DNA of 64,000 nucleotides from an uncultured Anaeromusa sp. Lineage in GTDB: Bacteria; Bacillota; Negativicutes; Anaeromusales; Anaeromusaceae. Position 1 is the first letter of the stretch; every line of letters begins with the position of its first letter. The notes beneath the pieces are model-generated. The model saw nothing but the letters and a program-made list of their open reading frames with translations, was not told the DNA's origin and did no database searches. Below, piece after piece: positions 35,860 to 43,657 of the stretch. Both the position numbers and the translations under genes were made by a program. The stretch is taken from the NCBI RefSeq assembly GCF_963668665.1, contig NZ_OY764901.1, forward strand, positions 610,501-674,500, written 5' to 3'.

Positions 35860-36393
35860 CTACAGTACCAGCCAAGCATAAAAAAAGAACCCGATGCCAA
35901 TGGACCCCACAACAACGCCCACACTCCAGTAGCCATAGTTTTTACTGATCGCCGACAAGGACGACAACAAAATGCCCACCTGCAAAAACATCAACGCCTG
36001 GCCGAACATTGTATTATACTGGCTGGCAGCGTCTCGCTCCGCTTCCAGTTTCTGCGCATCTTGGATAATTTCATTTTTTTCTTTTTTGTACCGTTTGATT
36101 TCCTCTTCATAGACTGCTATTTGCTTAACAACCGCTTCTGTACGCACTTCCGGGGGCATCAAAGCCGCCATGGAGTCTCGCTGCACTTGATACTGCGTTT
36201 CTTTGATGCTTTTTGCCTGATAGTACGCCCATTGATCCGAAGCGCGATTTTGCGCCAGCACCATGCGATTTCCATATCCAGCCGCCTTAAACGAAGCAAT
36301 CGTGGCGCACGCCGCCAAAAGCAGTGTCGTAACCGCGATGACCGTTGTCAGGTGATCTTTCCACGTTTTTTTCTCATTCTGCCTGTCTGCCAT
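35860..36393 (-). CDS. DUF4337 domain membrane protein
   Basis: A 177-residue protein. One N-terminal span (about 17-35) is followed by a soluble helical middle (NRASDQWAYYQAKSIKETQY), a coiled coil rich in E and K near 80-110, and two closing spans (MFLQVGILLSSLSAISK and SVGVVVGSIGIGFFFYAWLVL). This is the DUF4337 layout; no function is established. I use ATG 36393, five bases after GGGGAGG, rather than the longer frame to 36471. It is divergent from the FMN riboswitch and ribB. Confidence 0.85.
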   Translation of the reverse strand: MADRQNEKKTWKDHLTTVIAVTTLLLAACATIASFKAAGYGNRMVLAQNRASDQWAYYQAKSIKETQYQVQRDSMAALMPPEVRTEAVVKQIAVYEEEIKRYKKEKNEIIQDAQKLEAERDAASQYNTMFGQALMFLQVGILLSSLSAISKNYGYWSVGVVVGSIGIGFFFYAWLVL

Positions 36394-36505
36394 AATAGCC
36401 TCCCCAATTAGTAGTTCTCCTATATTCCCTCTGTACGCCGCAAACTCCTGCCTGCTTTTGCGAGTTGACACCCGCTCCCAAAAGAGTATACTAAAAGCAA
36501 GCGAA

Positions 36506-36654
36506 CTTATTCTCAGGGCGGGGTGAAATTCCCCATCGGCGGTATCCCGGCACAGCCGGGGAGCCCGCGAGCGCTTTTTGCCTAAAGCAAGAAGGTCAGC
36601 AGAACTGGTAGCAAGCCAGTGCCGACGGTTATAGTCCGGATAGAAGAGGATAAG
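36506..36654 (+). promoter_or_regulatory. FMN riboswitch (RFN element)
   Basis: All conserved blocks are present in order: CTTATTCTCAGGGCGGGG, AAATTCCCCATCGGCGGTA, GCCCGCGAGCG, GGTCAGCAGAACTGGT, CCAGTGCCGACGGTTATAGT, CCGGATAGAAGAGGATAAG. The two ends pair to close the aptamer. It lies 128 bases before ribB and should lower ribB expression when FMN is plentiful. The stretch 36655-36781 would hold the expression platform; I do not see a clean terminator in it. Confidence 0.97.
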
Positions 36655-36781
36655 GCAGTTGCTAACGCATTGGCAAGTTCCGGCGCTTTTTCGTCCGGCT
36701 TGTTTTACTGCGTTGCTTTTACTGTCTCTTTCTGGCCCTGATTCTGGTAAGTCCGACTTAGCATTAAGGAGGAGTATTACT

Positions 36782-37423
36782 ATGAATCAATCTTTACTTC
36801 ACTCTTTTGGCACACCCGCAGAACGGGTGGAAAACGCGCTCGCCGCCTTGCGTCAAGGACAAGGCGTCCTGGTCACCGATAATGAGGACCGGGAAAACGA
36901 GGGCGATATTTTTTTTGCCGCCCAAAGCTTGACACCACAGCAAATGGCCTTGCTCATTCGCGAAGGAAGCGGCATTGTCTGCCTGTGTCTCACCGAAGAA
37001 AAAACCGCCCAGTTAGGCCTGCCGATGATGGTTGCAAACAACACCAGCAGTTTCCAGACCCCCTTCACCATTTCCATTGAAGCCGCTCAAGGCGTGACTA
37101 CCGGCGTATCCGCAGCAGACCGTGTCGCCACCGTCAAAGCCGCTGTTGCCGCTGACGCTTCCGCCGCCGATCTGCGCATGCCCGGACATATGTTTCCGCT
37201 GCGCGCCCGAAAAAACGGCGTTTTAGATCGCCCCGGTCACACCGAAGCCAACGTGGATCTCATGCGCATTGCAGGCTTAGCACCAGCCGGCGTTCTCTGC
37301 GAACTCACTAATCCTGACGGTACTATGGCCCGTCTGCCGGAAATCGCCGCTTTTGCCCAAAAACACGCCATGCCGGTTGTGACGGTCGACGATATCATCG
37401 CTTACCGCCTGCAGTTCGACTGA
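36782..37423 (+). CDS. ribB: 3,4-dihydroxy-2-butanone-4-phosphate synthase
   Basis: A 213-residue stand-alone RibB, very like the E. coli enzyme (opening [20 protein letters not shown]; catalytic segment [36 protein letters not shown]). It converts ribulose 5-phosphate to 3,4-dihydroxybutanone 4-phosphate and formate for riboflavin synthesis. There is no GTP cyclohydrolase II domain, unlike the RibBA fusion common in Firmicutes. It starts at ATG 36782 after AAGGAGGAG. It is the only rib gene here and is under the FMN riboswitch. Confidence 0.97.
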   Translation: MNQSLLHSFGTPAERVENALAALRQGQGVLVTDNEDRENEGDIFFAAQSLTPQQMALLIREGSGIVCLCLTEEKTAQLGLPMMVANNTSSFQTPFTISIEAAQGVTTGVSAADRVATVKAAVAADASAADLRMPGHMFPLRARKNGVLDRPGHTEANVDLMRIAGLAPAGVLCELTNPDGTMARLPEIAAFAQKHAMPVVTVDDIIAYRLQFD

Positions 37424-37439
37424 GAAATAGAAGTCACCT

Positions 37440-37478
37440 AACAAGAGTCACGAGAGTCGCGGGAGGGTACAACTGAGG
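37440..37478 (-). repeat. ~40-bp intergenic repeat family, inverse copy
   Basis: AACAAGAGTCACGAGAGTCG followed by CGGGAGGGTACAACTGAGG. It is the inverse orientation of the family and faces the copy at 37559 across the terminator between ribB and the MATE gene, so the pair can form a larger hairpin. Confidence 0.6.
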
Positions 37479-37510
37479 GGTACGATTTCCACTTTATAAT
37501 TCTACTTGCA

Positions 37511-37550
37511 AAAAAGCCATCGGCACTGCATATTGCGCCGATGGCTTTTT
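37511..37550. terminator. Bidirectional terminator between ribB and the MATE gene
   Basis: AAAAAGCCATCGGC and GCCGATGGCTTTTT pair perfectly over 14 bp around a 12-base loop. It lies between convergent genes and serves both. Confidence 0.9.
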
Positions 37551-37558
37551 CGATTCCA

Positions 37559-37601
37559 GAATCCTCTTGCGTACCCTCTGGTCACTCTGGTTCTCTTGTT
37601 T
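37559..37601 (+). repeat. ~40-bp intergenic repeat family, copy
   Basis: GAATCCTCTTGCGTACCCTC followed by TGGTCACTCTGGTTCTCTTG. It ends 24 bases before the MATE stop codon. Best match is the copy at 34721. Confidence 0.65.
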
Positions 37602-37624
37602 ATTCTTCGCTTCTCTAACTTTTT

Positions 37625-38950
37625 TTACACCAAGGCTTTACTCCGCCAAGCACCGCTGCGCCAGCGCCAGAGCATAGCCAGACCGCGAATCCATTCGTCC
37701 ACAAGCATGGCCGCCCAGATACCCGGCAGCCCATAGCCCAAAACAACGCCTAAATAGTAGCCCAAGCCAATGTTCACGCTCCACATGGATAAAACCGCCA
37801 TCACCACGGGAAATTGCACATCCCCGGCGCCGCGCAAACCGGAAATAAGTACAATGTTAAAAGTCCGTCCCGGCTCTAAAAACGCGTCAATCATAAACAC
37901 TAGCGCTCCCAAGGAGATAATAGCCTCTTCCGCCGTGAAGATACGCATCAACTCCGTACGCCCCACAAACAATCCAAAGCCGAGCACCCAGGCCGCACCG
38001 AAAGCAATGCGAAAATTACGCATGCCTACGCGCGCCGCCTCGTCAAAACGCCCGGCGCCCACCAACTGGCCGATCATAATGACATTGGCCTGGCCGATAG
38101 CCAAGGAAAAAAGAAAGGCCATTTTGATGACCGACCAAGCATAGGTACGCGCTACATAGGCTTCCGAACCTAAATACGACAAAATCAGCGCCATTAGCAC
38201 CGTCTGGCTCAAGGTGTAGGACATGCTTTCCATCGCTGCGGGGAAACCTATTTTCAGCACTTGACGCATCTCCAAAAATGGAAAAGTAAGCAAATGGCGG
38301 AAAATCGCAGGTTTCAAGAGGCGGGTAAATAAGTACCCTTGCACCAACGCGACCGCCACCGCCTTGCTGCCGACAGCCGCCAGGGCTACCCCAAGAACGC
38401 CTAAAGGCGGACAACCAAACAATCCTAAGCCCAACACCGCTGAGCCGCAAAGATTGAGGACATTCATCGTCGCCGTCACCGCCAAGCATTGCCTGGTGCG
38501 CCCAAAACCCTTCAGAATGGCATCGCTGGAAAACAACAGGGCGTCTAGAAAAACAAAACCGCCCACTAACAGTAAATAGGTTTTGGCATGCGCTAACAGC
38601 CCTTCTGATAAGCCCAGAAAGAGCAGTAACTCTTCTCCAAAAAGAGTCAGCCCAACGCTGGCGGATAGTCCCAGTCCCAAGCTGAACAGCAGCGATACAG
38701 CCGCCGTCTTATCAATGCGTTCGCGATTTCCGGCACCAACATTTTGGGCTACCAGCACCGAGGTCCCGAGCGAAATAACGGCAAAAACCAAAAATACATT
38801 CCAGAGGACCTGCGTGCACCCTTCCACCGCCGCAGCCGCTGAACTATCATAACGACTGAGTATATATACATTCACTACTCCCACCATAATAATGAGAGCC
38901 TGTTCAATAAAAATAGGCCAGGCCAATTTAAATAACGATAATGTTCTCAC
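37625..38950 (-). CDS. MATE family efflux transporter
   Basis: A 441-residue membrane protein with twelve predicted spans in two related halves. Family features include the N-terminal LAWPIFIEQALIIMVGVVN and the segment SAAAAVEGCTQVLWNVF, with similar spacing in the second half. MATE proteins export cationic drugs or metabolites in exchange for Na+ or H+. It starts at ATG 38950. It has no adjacent regulator and the substrate is unknown. A second MATE gene lies at 49884 but is not a close copy. Confidence 0.9.
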   Translation of the reverse strand: MRTLSLFKLAWPIFIEQALIIMVGVVNVYILSRYDSSAAAAVEGCTQVLWNVFLVFAVISLGTSVLVAQNVGAGNRERIDKTAAVSLLFSLGLGLSASVGLTLFGEELLLFLGLSEGLLAHAKTYLLLVGGFVFLDALLFSSDAILKGFGRTRQCLAVTATMNVLNLCGSAVLGLGLFGCPPLGVLGVALAAVGSKAVAVALVQGYLFTRLLKPAIFRHLLTFPFLEMRQVLKIGFPAAMESMSYTLSQTVLMALILSYLGSEAYVARTYAWSVIKMAFLFSLAIGQANVIMIGQLVGAGRFDEAARVGMRNFRIAFGAAWVLGFGLFVGRTELMRIFTAEEAIISLGALVFMIDAFLEPGRTFNIVLISGLRGAGDVQFPVVMAVLSMWSVNIGLGYYLGVVLGYGLPGIWAAMLVDEWIRGLAMLWRWRSGAWRSKALV

Positions 38951-39021
38951 AGCATTCTCCTTAGTCTTCTTTCAAGTGTCAGACCATCGTAGCAAAGAAG
39001 CCTCGCCCTGTCAAAAGAAAA

Positions 39022-39066
39022 AAGTCGCAGTGATAACCGAAGGGCACGGCCGAGGATTACGGGAGA
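39022..39066 (-). repeat. Degenerate copy of the ~40-bp repeat family
   Basis: AGTCGCAGTGATAACCGAAG then CCGAGGATTACGGGAG. It resembles the degenerate copy at 33734-33786 more than the tight ones. It lies between the MATE start and the terminator at 39072. Low certainty. Confidence 0.3.
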
Positions 39067-39071
39067 CAAAA

Positions 39072-39099
39072 AAGAAAGGCCGCTACTGCGGCCTTTCTT
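39072..39099 (-). terminator. Terminator after the sulfite-reductase-like gene
   Basis: AAGAAAGGCCGC, loop TACT, GCGGCCTTTCTT: perfect 12-bp stem, with TTTTTT following on the minus strand. It lies 29 bases past the stop at 39128. Confidence 0.88.
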
Positions 39100-39127
39100 G
39101 CTTCTTCTAGAAGATCCCATAAAAAAC

Positions 39128-39988
39128 TTACTGTTCTCCTAATTTTTTCTCTATCCGTTTTTGGAAATTCCGTAACCCATAGCGAGACATAACGGCGTTC
39201 AAACGCTGGCCTTTTTCACCAATGTCTTCATACACTGCCAAAATGGCGTCCAGGTATTTGGGTACTTCTTTTTCGGTGATGAATTCCGCGACAACCTTGC
39301 CTTCTTGTGTATAACGCCCGCCTTTGCCGCCGACATAGATATGATAGCCTTCCCGCCCAATTTCCAGCGCTTTCTTGGGGCACAAGCGAACGCAAACGCC
39401 GCAGGACAGGCATTTTTGATAATCAATAACCAATTCACCGGATTCCAGTGACATAGCCTTCGCCGGACAACGCTTCACACAGGCGCCGCAGCGCACACAG
39501 CTCTCTTTTTTCAATAGCGGCTCCGCTGCTCCTCGGAAGCCCACATCATGCCCTTGCGGTTTCGTACAAGCATTGGCGCAGCCGCAAACCGTAAACTTCG
39601 TCTTAGCCGGCAAATCCTTGCCTACATAGTCTTTATCCAGTAATTTTCCCAGGCTGTTCGTATCCACCAGGCCGTACGGGCAAGTGCTGTTGCCAGGACA
39701 AACCATGACCGGGCGCACACGCAGACCACAGACCGCATGCTGCAGCCCTGCGTCTAAAATAGCCTGCAAGGCCTCTTCAAAACGCTCCTCCGGCACGCCG
39801 GGAATCTCTACGCCCTGGCGCACCGTAAAATGCACCTCACCGCTGCCGAATTTTTCCGCGAGCGCCGCAATCTTGCGCAAATCCTCCGATGTTGCATTGC
39901 CTGCGCAGTTGCGCAGGCGCATCAGCAGCAAGCCCTTCTGCCGCTGGGGAATAAAGCCGTATTTTTTATAGTCCGGTTTCGCCGCCAT
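39128..39988 (-). CDS. Siroheme/4Fe-4S sulfite-nitrite reductase-like protein with ferredoxin domain
   Basis: A 286-residue redox protein. An N-terminal ferredoxin-like half-domain (FTVRQGVEIPGV) precedes the siroheme/[4Fe-4S] ligand set, C-x5-C in VCPGNSTCPYG and C-x3-C in CGCANACT. Two 4Fe-4S clusters follow: CVRCGACVKRCP near 168 and CLSCGVCVRLCP near 197. This is the compact, single-subunit layout related to AsrC/Fsr-type anaerobic reductases, shorter than dissimilatory enzymes. It may reduce sulfite or nitrite, or serve in detoxification. I start it at ATG 39988 (AGAGGTGC upstream); an ATG 24 bases earlier has no ribosome site. It is monocistronic. Confidence 0.82.
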   Translation of the reverse strand: MAAKPDYKKYGFIPQRQKGLLLMRLRNCAGNATSEDLRKIAALAEKFGSGEVHFTVRQGVEIPGVPEERFEEALQAILDAGLQHAVCGLRVRPVMVCPGNSTCPYGLVDTNSLGKLLDKDYVGKDLPAKTKFTVCGCANACTKPQGHDVGFRGAAEPLLKKESCVRCGACVKRCPAKAMSLESGELVIDYQKCLSCGVCVRLCPKKALEIGREGYHIYVGGKGGRYTQEGKVVAEFITEKEVPKYLDAILAVYEDIGEKGQRLNAVMSRYGLRNFQKRIEKKLGEQ

Positions 39989-40024
39989 AACAAAGCACCT
40001 CTTCTTGCTCATTTTTATTTTTAA

Positions 40025-40669
40025 TTATATCACTTCTGTTTGCGAAGCAAAGGCCCTCACCGGCGAACCATCCGCCTCGCTGAGAGGTAAAGGAAGAGCA
40101 AAAAAGTCCACACCGCTCTGCACGTCTTCTAAGCGGGTTAAATTCTCAATCAGCACCAGCTCCTGTGCCAATAGCAGTTGATGAATCGCAAAATCCTTGC
40201 TATCGATGGCATCAAAAGAAATGGCATCAATTCCCACCCCTTTTAATTGGCACTTACCCAGCCAAGCCGCCGCTTCCGCTGTTAAAAGCGGATACTGCTG
40301 CAGATACTGTTCCTGACCCCAGTAGCGGCTCCAGCCTGTCCAAAATAAAACAAAGTCAACTTGCGCCAATAATTCCTTTTGCTCTTGCAGCTCCCCTATG
40401 CCGATTACACCTCCGGCGCAATTTCTCACATCCAATACCGCCGCCCGCCCCACAAACCGCTCTAACGGCAACACATCCAGTGTTTTCCCATCTGCCAGCA
40501 TGTGCGCAGGCGCGTCCATGTGGGTGCCTACATGGGTATTCATTGCGATTTTCTTCACTTGATAGCCATTGGCTGCTACGGTGGCCACCGTTGAAAAATC
40601 CGGCGCAGGCGTCCCCGGATACACCGGCATGCCCACTTGCAGGGACTGCGACAAATCGATCATGCGCAT
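40025..40669 (-). CDS. Cyclase family protein (kynurenine-formamidase-like)
   Basis: A 214-residue metal-dependent hydrolase. The family motif appears as NTHVGTHMDAPAHML near 48-62, with metal ligands H, H and D. VGIDAISFDAIDSKDFAIHQ and a closing ENLTRL also fit the KynB/cyclase fold. Members hydrolyse N-formylkynurenine, isatin, or cyclic or amide substrates; the substrate cannot be told here. The start is ATG 40669, nine bases after GAGGAGG. It is divergent from the rtcB relic. No tryptophan-degradation genes are nearby, so a kynurenine role is not supported. Confidence 0.82.
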   Translation of the reverse strand: MRMIDLSQSLQVGMPVYPGTPAPDFSTVATVAANGYQVKKIAMNTHVGTHMDAPAHMLADGKTLDVLPLERFVGRAAVLDVRNCAGGVIGIGELQEQKELLAQVDFVLFWTGWSRYWGQEQYLQQYPLLTAEAAAWLGKCQLKGVGIDAISFDAIDSKDFAIHQLLLAQELVLIENLTRLEDVQSGVDFFALPLPLSEADGSPVRAFASQTEVI

Positions 40670-40691
40670 ACGCTTTCGCCTCCTCACTCAT

Positions 40692-40743
40692 TTCTTACTT
40701 ACTAATTTGCTCCTTGCCGCCCGCTTCGTCAAGTTATTTTAAT
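40692..40743. repeat. 52-bp direct repeat, copy 1
   Basis: This stretch and 42499-42550 agree at 46 of 52 positions. The last 25 bases (CCCGCTTCGTCAAGTT, then ATTTTAAT) are identical. The two copies bracket the rtcB relic, the hydrolase and the phosphoribosyltransferase. Copy 1 lies in the upstream region of the cyclase gene. Confidence 0.65.
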
Positions 40744-40907
40744 AAATAGCGAACCGTCTCCCTGCGTCAGAAAAACAAATTACAGCCTCCGTCATACGGA
40801 GGCCGTAATTTGCTTGGAAGGATTTTACACTTATCCGGCGTATCTTTTACTTAAACTTAGTCCGTTTGCTTCGACAAATAAGCCAGCGCATTCCAAGGAG
40901 GAACCTC

Positions 40908-41140
40908 ATAGAACAATGGGATTGCAGCGAAGCCAGAATCCCAGTTTACTCCTGGGCCGCCAATATTGACGCAAGCGCCCGCCAGCAGATCGAACACCTC
41001 GCCAAGCGGCCCCTTGCCTACCACCTATATCGCCATCATGCCTAACTGCCACAAAAGACCTCTATGATGTCATCGACCTTGAGTTAGACTTAATGCAACC
41101 AAAGATCAAGCTCCAACCCCTGGGGGTCATGAAGGGCTAA
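40908..41140 (+). pseudogene. rtcB: Relic of an RtcB RNA ligase gene (start and end kept, middle deleted)
   Basis: After a strong ribosome site (AAGGAGG) the frame begins with ATA where ATG is expected, then reads WDCSEARIPVYSWAANIDAS followed by ARQQIEHLAKRPLAYH, the usual RtcB N-terminus. A frame change follows, giving the remnant of the metal-site motif as YIAIMPNCHK (normally MPDCH). Then DLELDLMQPKIKLQPLGVMK and G-stop match the RtcB C-terminus, which ends in KG. About 330 central residues are missing. The relic's tail overlaps the convergent hydrolase gene by 14 bases. A hairpin at about 40779-40816 lies upstream. The rest of the 456-bp gap from 40670 shows nothing else except the 52-bp repeat. 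Confidence 0.7.
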
Positions 41141-41789
41141 GACTTCTGCTGGCCGCCAAATGCTCTTGAAACCAGGCGCAGGCCTGCCTGGCCACTTCCT
41201 CCAGCATGCCCGGCTCCTCAAACAGATGGCCTGCGCCGGGAACAAGCACCAGTTTTTTCAGGCAGGGCAGTTGGGACAACGCGGCGCGGTTCAGCGCAAT
41301 GACCGTCATGTCTTCACCGCCCACCAAGAGAAGCACCGGCGCCTGCACACGCAATAACGCATTGCCCGCCAGATCCGGCCTCCCTCCGCGGGAAACGATG
41401 GCCGCCACGGTTTCTCCCAGGGCCGCTGCCGCTTGCAAAGCCACGGCAGCTCCGGTACTGGCGCCAAAATACCCCAGCGGCAGCTCTTGCAGCAGCGGCT
41501 GGCTTTTAACCCATTGGGTAACCGCCACCAAGCGCCGGGTCAGACGCGAAATATCAAAACGGTTGGCGTAAACGGCATCTTCCTCCGCCGTCAGCAGGTC
41601 CATGAGCAAGGTAGCCAGCCCCTGCTGCTGCAACAGATCGGCTACAAAATTGTTGCGGGGACTAAAGCGGCTGCTGCCGCTGCCATGAGCAAACAAAATC
41701 ACCCCTTTGGCGTTCTCCGGCACTACCAGCAAGCCTTCCACTGTCGCCGCGCCATCTGCAATCTTGACCAAGCCTTTCGATTCTTTCAT
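41127..41789 (-). CDS. Alpha/beta hydrolase, dienelactone-hydrolase-like
   Basis: A 220-residue soluble hydrolase. The oxyanion region is ILFAHGSGSSRFSPRNNFVA near 30-50. The nucleophile elbow is GYFGASTGAA (serine near 113). The acid is in LLLVGGEDMTVI and the histidine in VLVPGAGHLFEEPG, giving a full Ser-Asp-His triad. Proteins of this kind are often fused or adjacent to a phosphoribosyltransferase domain, and here the divergent neighbour at 41840 is such a protein. That supports a functional pair, although the substrate is unknown. It starts at ATG 41789 after GGAGGGG. Confidence 0.85.
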   Translation of the reverse strand: MKESKGLVKIADGAATVEGLLVVPENAKGVILFAHGSGSSRFSPRNNFVADLLQQQGLATLLMDLLTAEEDAVYANRFDISRLTRRLVAVTQWVKSQPLLQELPLGYFGASTGAAVALQAAAALGETVAAIVSRGGRPDLAGNALLRVQAPVLLLVGGEDMTVIALNRAALSQLPCLKKLVLVPGAGHLFEEPGMLEEVARQACAWFQEHLAASRSLSPS

Positions 41790-41839
41790 AAATCACCCCT
41801 CCTATCATAGGTAAATGACATTACAAGGATGTGATAAAA

Positions 41840-42481
41840 ATGTATGAGAACCGCTGGACCGCAGGGCAGCAGCTGGCCGAAAAGCTCAGCACTTACCCTT
41901 TTGAATCGCTCTGCATCCTGGGCATCCCCCGAGGCGGCATTGTCACGGCCGCCCCCATTGCCCTTCACTTTAAGACGCGGCTGGACGTACTGGTAACGAG
42001 GAAAATCGGCCATCCCGGCAACAGCGAGCTAGCCATCGGCGCGGTTATGCCTGACGGCACGGCCGTCCTCGACCAGGAGGCCATTCAGCAGCATCATATT
42101 TCGCAGGCATACCTGCAGCAGTCTATCGCCATACAGCACGCCGAACTGAACCGACGCATGATCCTCTATACTGGCACCGCTACGCCGCCCGCAGTGAGCG
42201 GCAAAACCGCCATTGTTGTAGACGACGGCATCGCCACCGGCTACACGATGAAGGCAGCCATTACCTGGCTGAAAACATTAAAGCCGGCAAAAATCGTCAT
42301 CGCCGTACCTGTAGCACCGCCAGAAACCATTGATGCCCTAGCACGTGAAGTCGACCTTGTGGTCTGCCCCCTGCAGCCTCAGCTCTTCTGGGCTGTCGGC
42401 GCACATTATCAAGAGTTTGGTCAAACCAGCGATGACGAAGCTATCGCCCTACTGAAGGAATGCAATCAAGCTGCTGAATAA
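41840..42481 (+). CDS. Phosphoribosyltransferase-like protein
   Basis: A 213-residue type I PRTase fold protein. The PRPP loop reads TAIVVDDGIATGYTMKAAIT near 123-142, with two acidic residues before the GIATG turn. The N-terminal LGIPRGGIVTAAPIA and LVTRKIGHPGNSELAIGA segments are typical of the uncharacterised group that pairs with dienelactone-hydrolase-like domains. The base or acceptor is unknown. ATG 41840 is ten bases after AAGGA; a GTG nine bases earlier is less likely. It is divergent from the hydrolase at 41789, with only 50 bases between. Confidence 0.85.
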   Translation: MYENRWTAGQQLAEKLSTYPFESLCILGIPRGGIVTAAPIALHFKTRLDVLVTRKIGHPGNSELAIGAVMPDGTAVLDQEAIQQHHISQAYLQQSIAIQHAELNRRMILYTGTATPPAVSGKTAIVVDDGIATGYTMKAAITWLKTLKPAKIVIAVPVAPPETIDALAREVDLVVCPLQPQLFWAVGAHYQEFGQTSDDEAIALLKECNQAAE

Positions 42482-42498
42482 CGCCCAACCTCTCGGTT

Positions 42499-42550
42499 TT
42501 CTTACCTACTACTTTGCGCTTTGCATCCCGCTTCGTCAAGTTATTTTAAT
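42499..42550. repeat. 52-bp direct repeat, copy 2
   Basis: Direct copy of 40692-40743 with six differences. It begins 17 bases after the phosphoribosyltransferase stop. The two copies have the same orientation, so recombination between them would remove the hydrolase/phosphoribosyltransferase block. Confidence 0.65.
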
Positions 42551-42643
42551 GCATGGCTGCCCCCTGCAAATAGCCATTCTTTTTAACTAACGCTTCATGC
42601 TATAATCGTATACAGGAAGTACTGTAAGAAAACACTCTGAAAA

Positions 42644-42672
42644 TGGTTCAGGAGAACCGTCCCCCTGAACCA
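42644..42672. repeat. 29-bp dispersed palindromic repeat, copy 3
   Basis: Identical to copy 1 at 33796-33824 over 29 bases, about 8.8 kb away. It lies 57 bases before the FAH-family gene start, within its probable leader. Flanking AAA/TTT bases extend the stem slightly. Confidence 0.8.
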
Positions 42673-42729
42673 TTTTCTTCTCTCTGTTACGCTGAGTTCA
42701 TTCTTTATTTTATAGGGGGGTATAGTTCC

Positions 42730-43593
42730 ATGAAACTTGTCAGCTTCTACCAAAACGGTAAACCTACGTTGGGCATCTTGGAGGAAAACGGCGTTATCCC
42801 TGTCGTCACAGCCGCTGAGGCCGCATCTTTGTCTGCACCGCGGACCATGGAGGAAGCCATCACCGGAGGCCAAGTCGCTCTTTCCCAGTTGCAAGCGCTT
42901 TTGGCAACCAAACCGACTGTTCTTCCCCTCGATGCCATTACTTATGCGCCTTGCGTCGCCTCACCTGAAAAAATTCTCTGCGTCGGCCTTAACTACGCCG
43001 CGCACAGCGCGGAATGCAAAGCCGATTTGCCCACCGTACCGGTGATCTTCAGCAAGTTCAACAACACCTTGGCAGCGCACCAGGAACAAATTCCGATACC
43101 TCCTTGCACTTCTAAAGTGGACTATGAAGCAGAACTGGTCGTCATTATCGGCAAAACCGCCAACAATGTCAGCAAGGAAAAAGCTCTTGATTATGTCTTC
43201 GGCTATACCGCCGGTAACGACCTTTCGGCCCGTGATTTACAAATGCGCACACCCCAATGGCTGTTAGGAAAAACCTGCGACCACTTCGCACCTACCGGTC
43301 CCTGTGTTGTTACAGCCGATTCCCTGAATCCCGCCAAGCTTGAGATTTCCAGCCGCGTCAACGGCGAAATTCGCCAGCATTCCAACACCTGCGACATGAT
43401 TTTCGATTGCGCCACTGTCATCAGCTATCTCTCGCAGCACCTGACACTGAAACCGGGCGATCTCATCTTTACAGGCACGCCCAGCGGCGTTATTTTAGGT
43501 TATCCCGAAGCAAAACAAGTCTGGCTCAAAGCCGGCGACGAAGTCGTCATCGAAATCGAAGGCATCGGCCGGCTGGTAAATATTTTAAAGTAA
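42730..43593 (+). CDS. Fumarylacetoacetate hydrolase (FAH) family protein
   Basis: A 287-residue enzyme with the FAH C-terminal fold. The metal-binding motif is VDYEAELVVIIGK near 133-145, with the family segments KILCVGLNYAAHSAE, GYTAGNDLSARDLQ, GKTCDHFAPTGP and IFTGTPSGV. Members hydrolyse or decarboxylate 2-oxo/2,4-dioxo acids, for example acylpyruvates, oxaloacetate, homoprotocatechuate products or diketo-deoxy sugar acids. The start is ATG 42730; GGGGGG lies 11 bases upstream. It faces the MFS/dehydratase/Dmp operon tail to tail across a shared terminator, so a role in the same pathway is possible but unproven. Confidence 0.9.
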   Translation: MKLVSFYQNGKPTLGILEENGVIPVVTAAEAASLSAPRTMEEAITGGQVALSQLQALLATKPTVLPLDAITYAPCVASPEKILCVGLNYAAHSAECKADLPTVPVIFSKFNNTLAAHQEQIPIPPCTSKVDYEAELVVIIGKTANNVSKEKALDYVFGYTAGNDLSARDLQMRTPQWLLGKTCDHFAPTGPCVVTADSLNPAKLEISSRVNGEIRQHSNTCDMIFDCATVISYLSQHLTLKPGDLIFTGTPSGVILGYPEAKQVWLKAGDEVVIEIEGIGRLVNILK

Positions 43594-43610
43594 GCACTAC
43601 ACAAAGCCAA

Positions 43611-43639
43611 AGAGGAGCGGCCAATAAGGCCGCTCCTCT
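43611..43639. terminator. Bidirectional terminator between the FAH gene and the MFS operon
   Basis: AGAGGAGCGGCC, loop AATAA, GGCCGCTCCTCT: perfect 12-bp stem between convergent genes, with T-rich sequence on the right side. Confidence 0.85.
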
Positions 43640-43657
43640 TCCTTTGCATATCTTTCC

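Noticed and set aside
42600..42620. ATCGTATACAGG before the FAH gene as a GntR operator like that at 30389
   Set aside because: Only partly symmetric and not a perfect match; too weak to support on its own.
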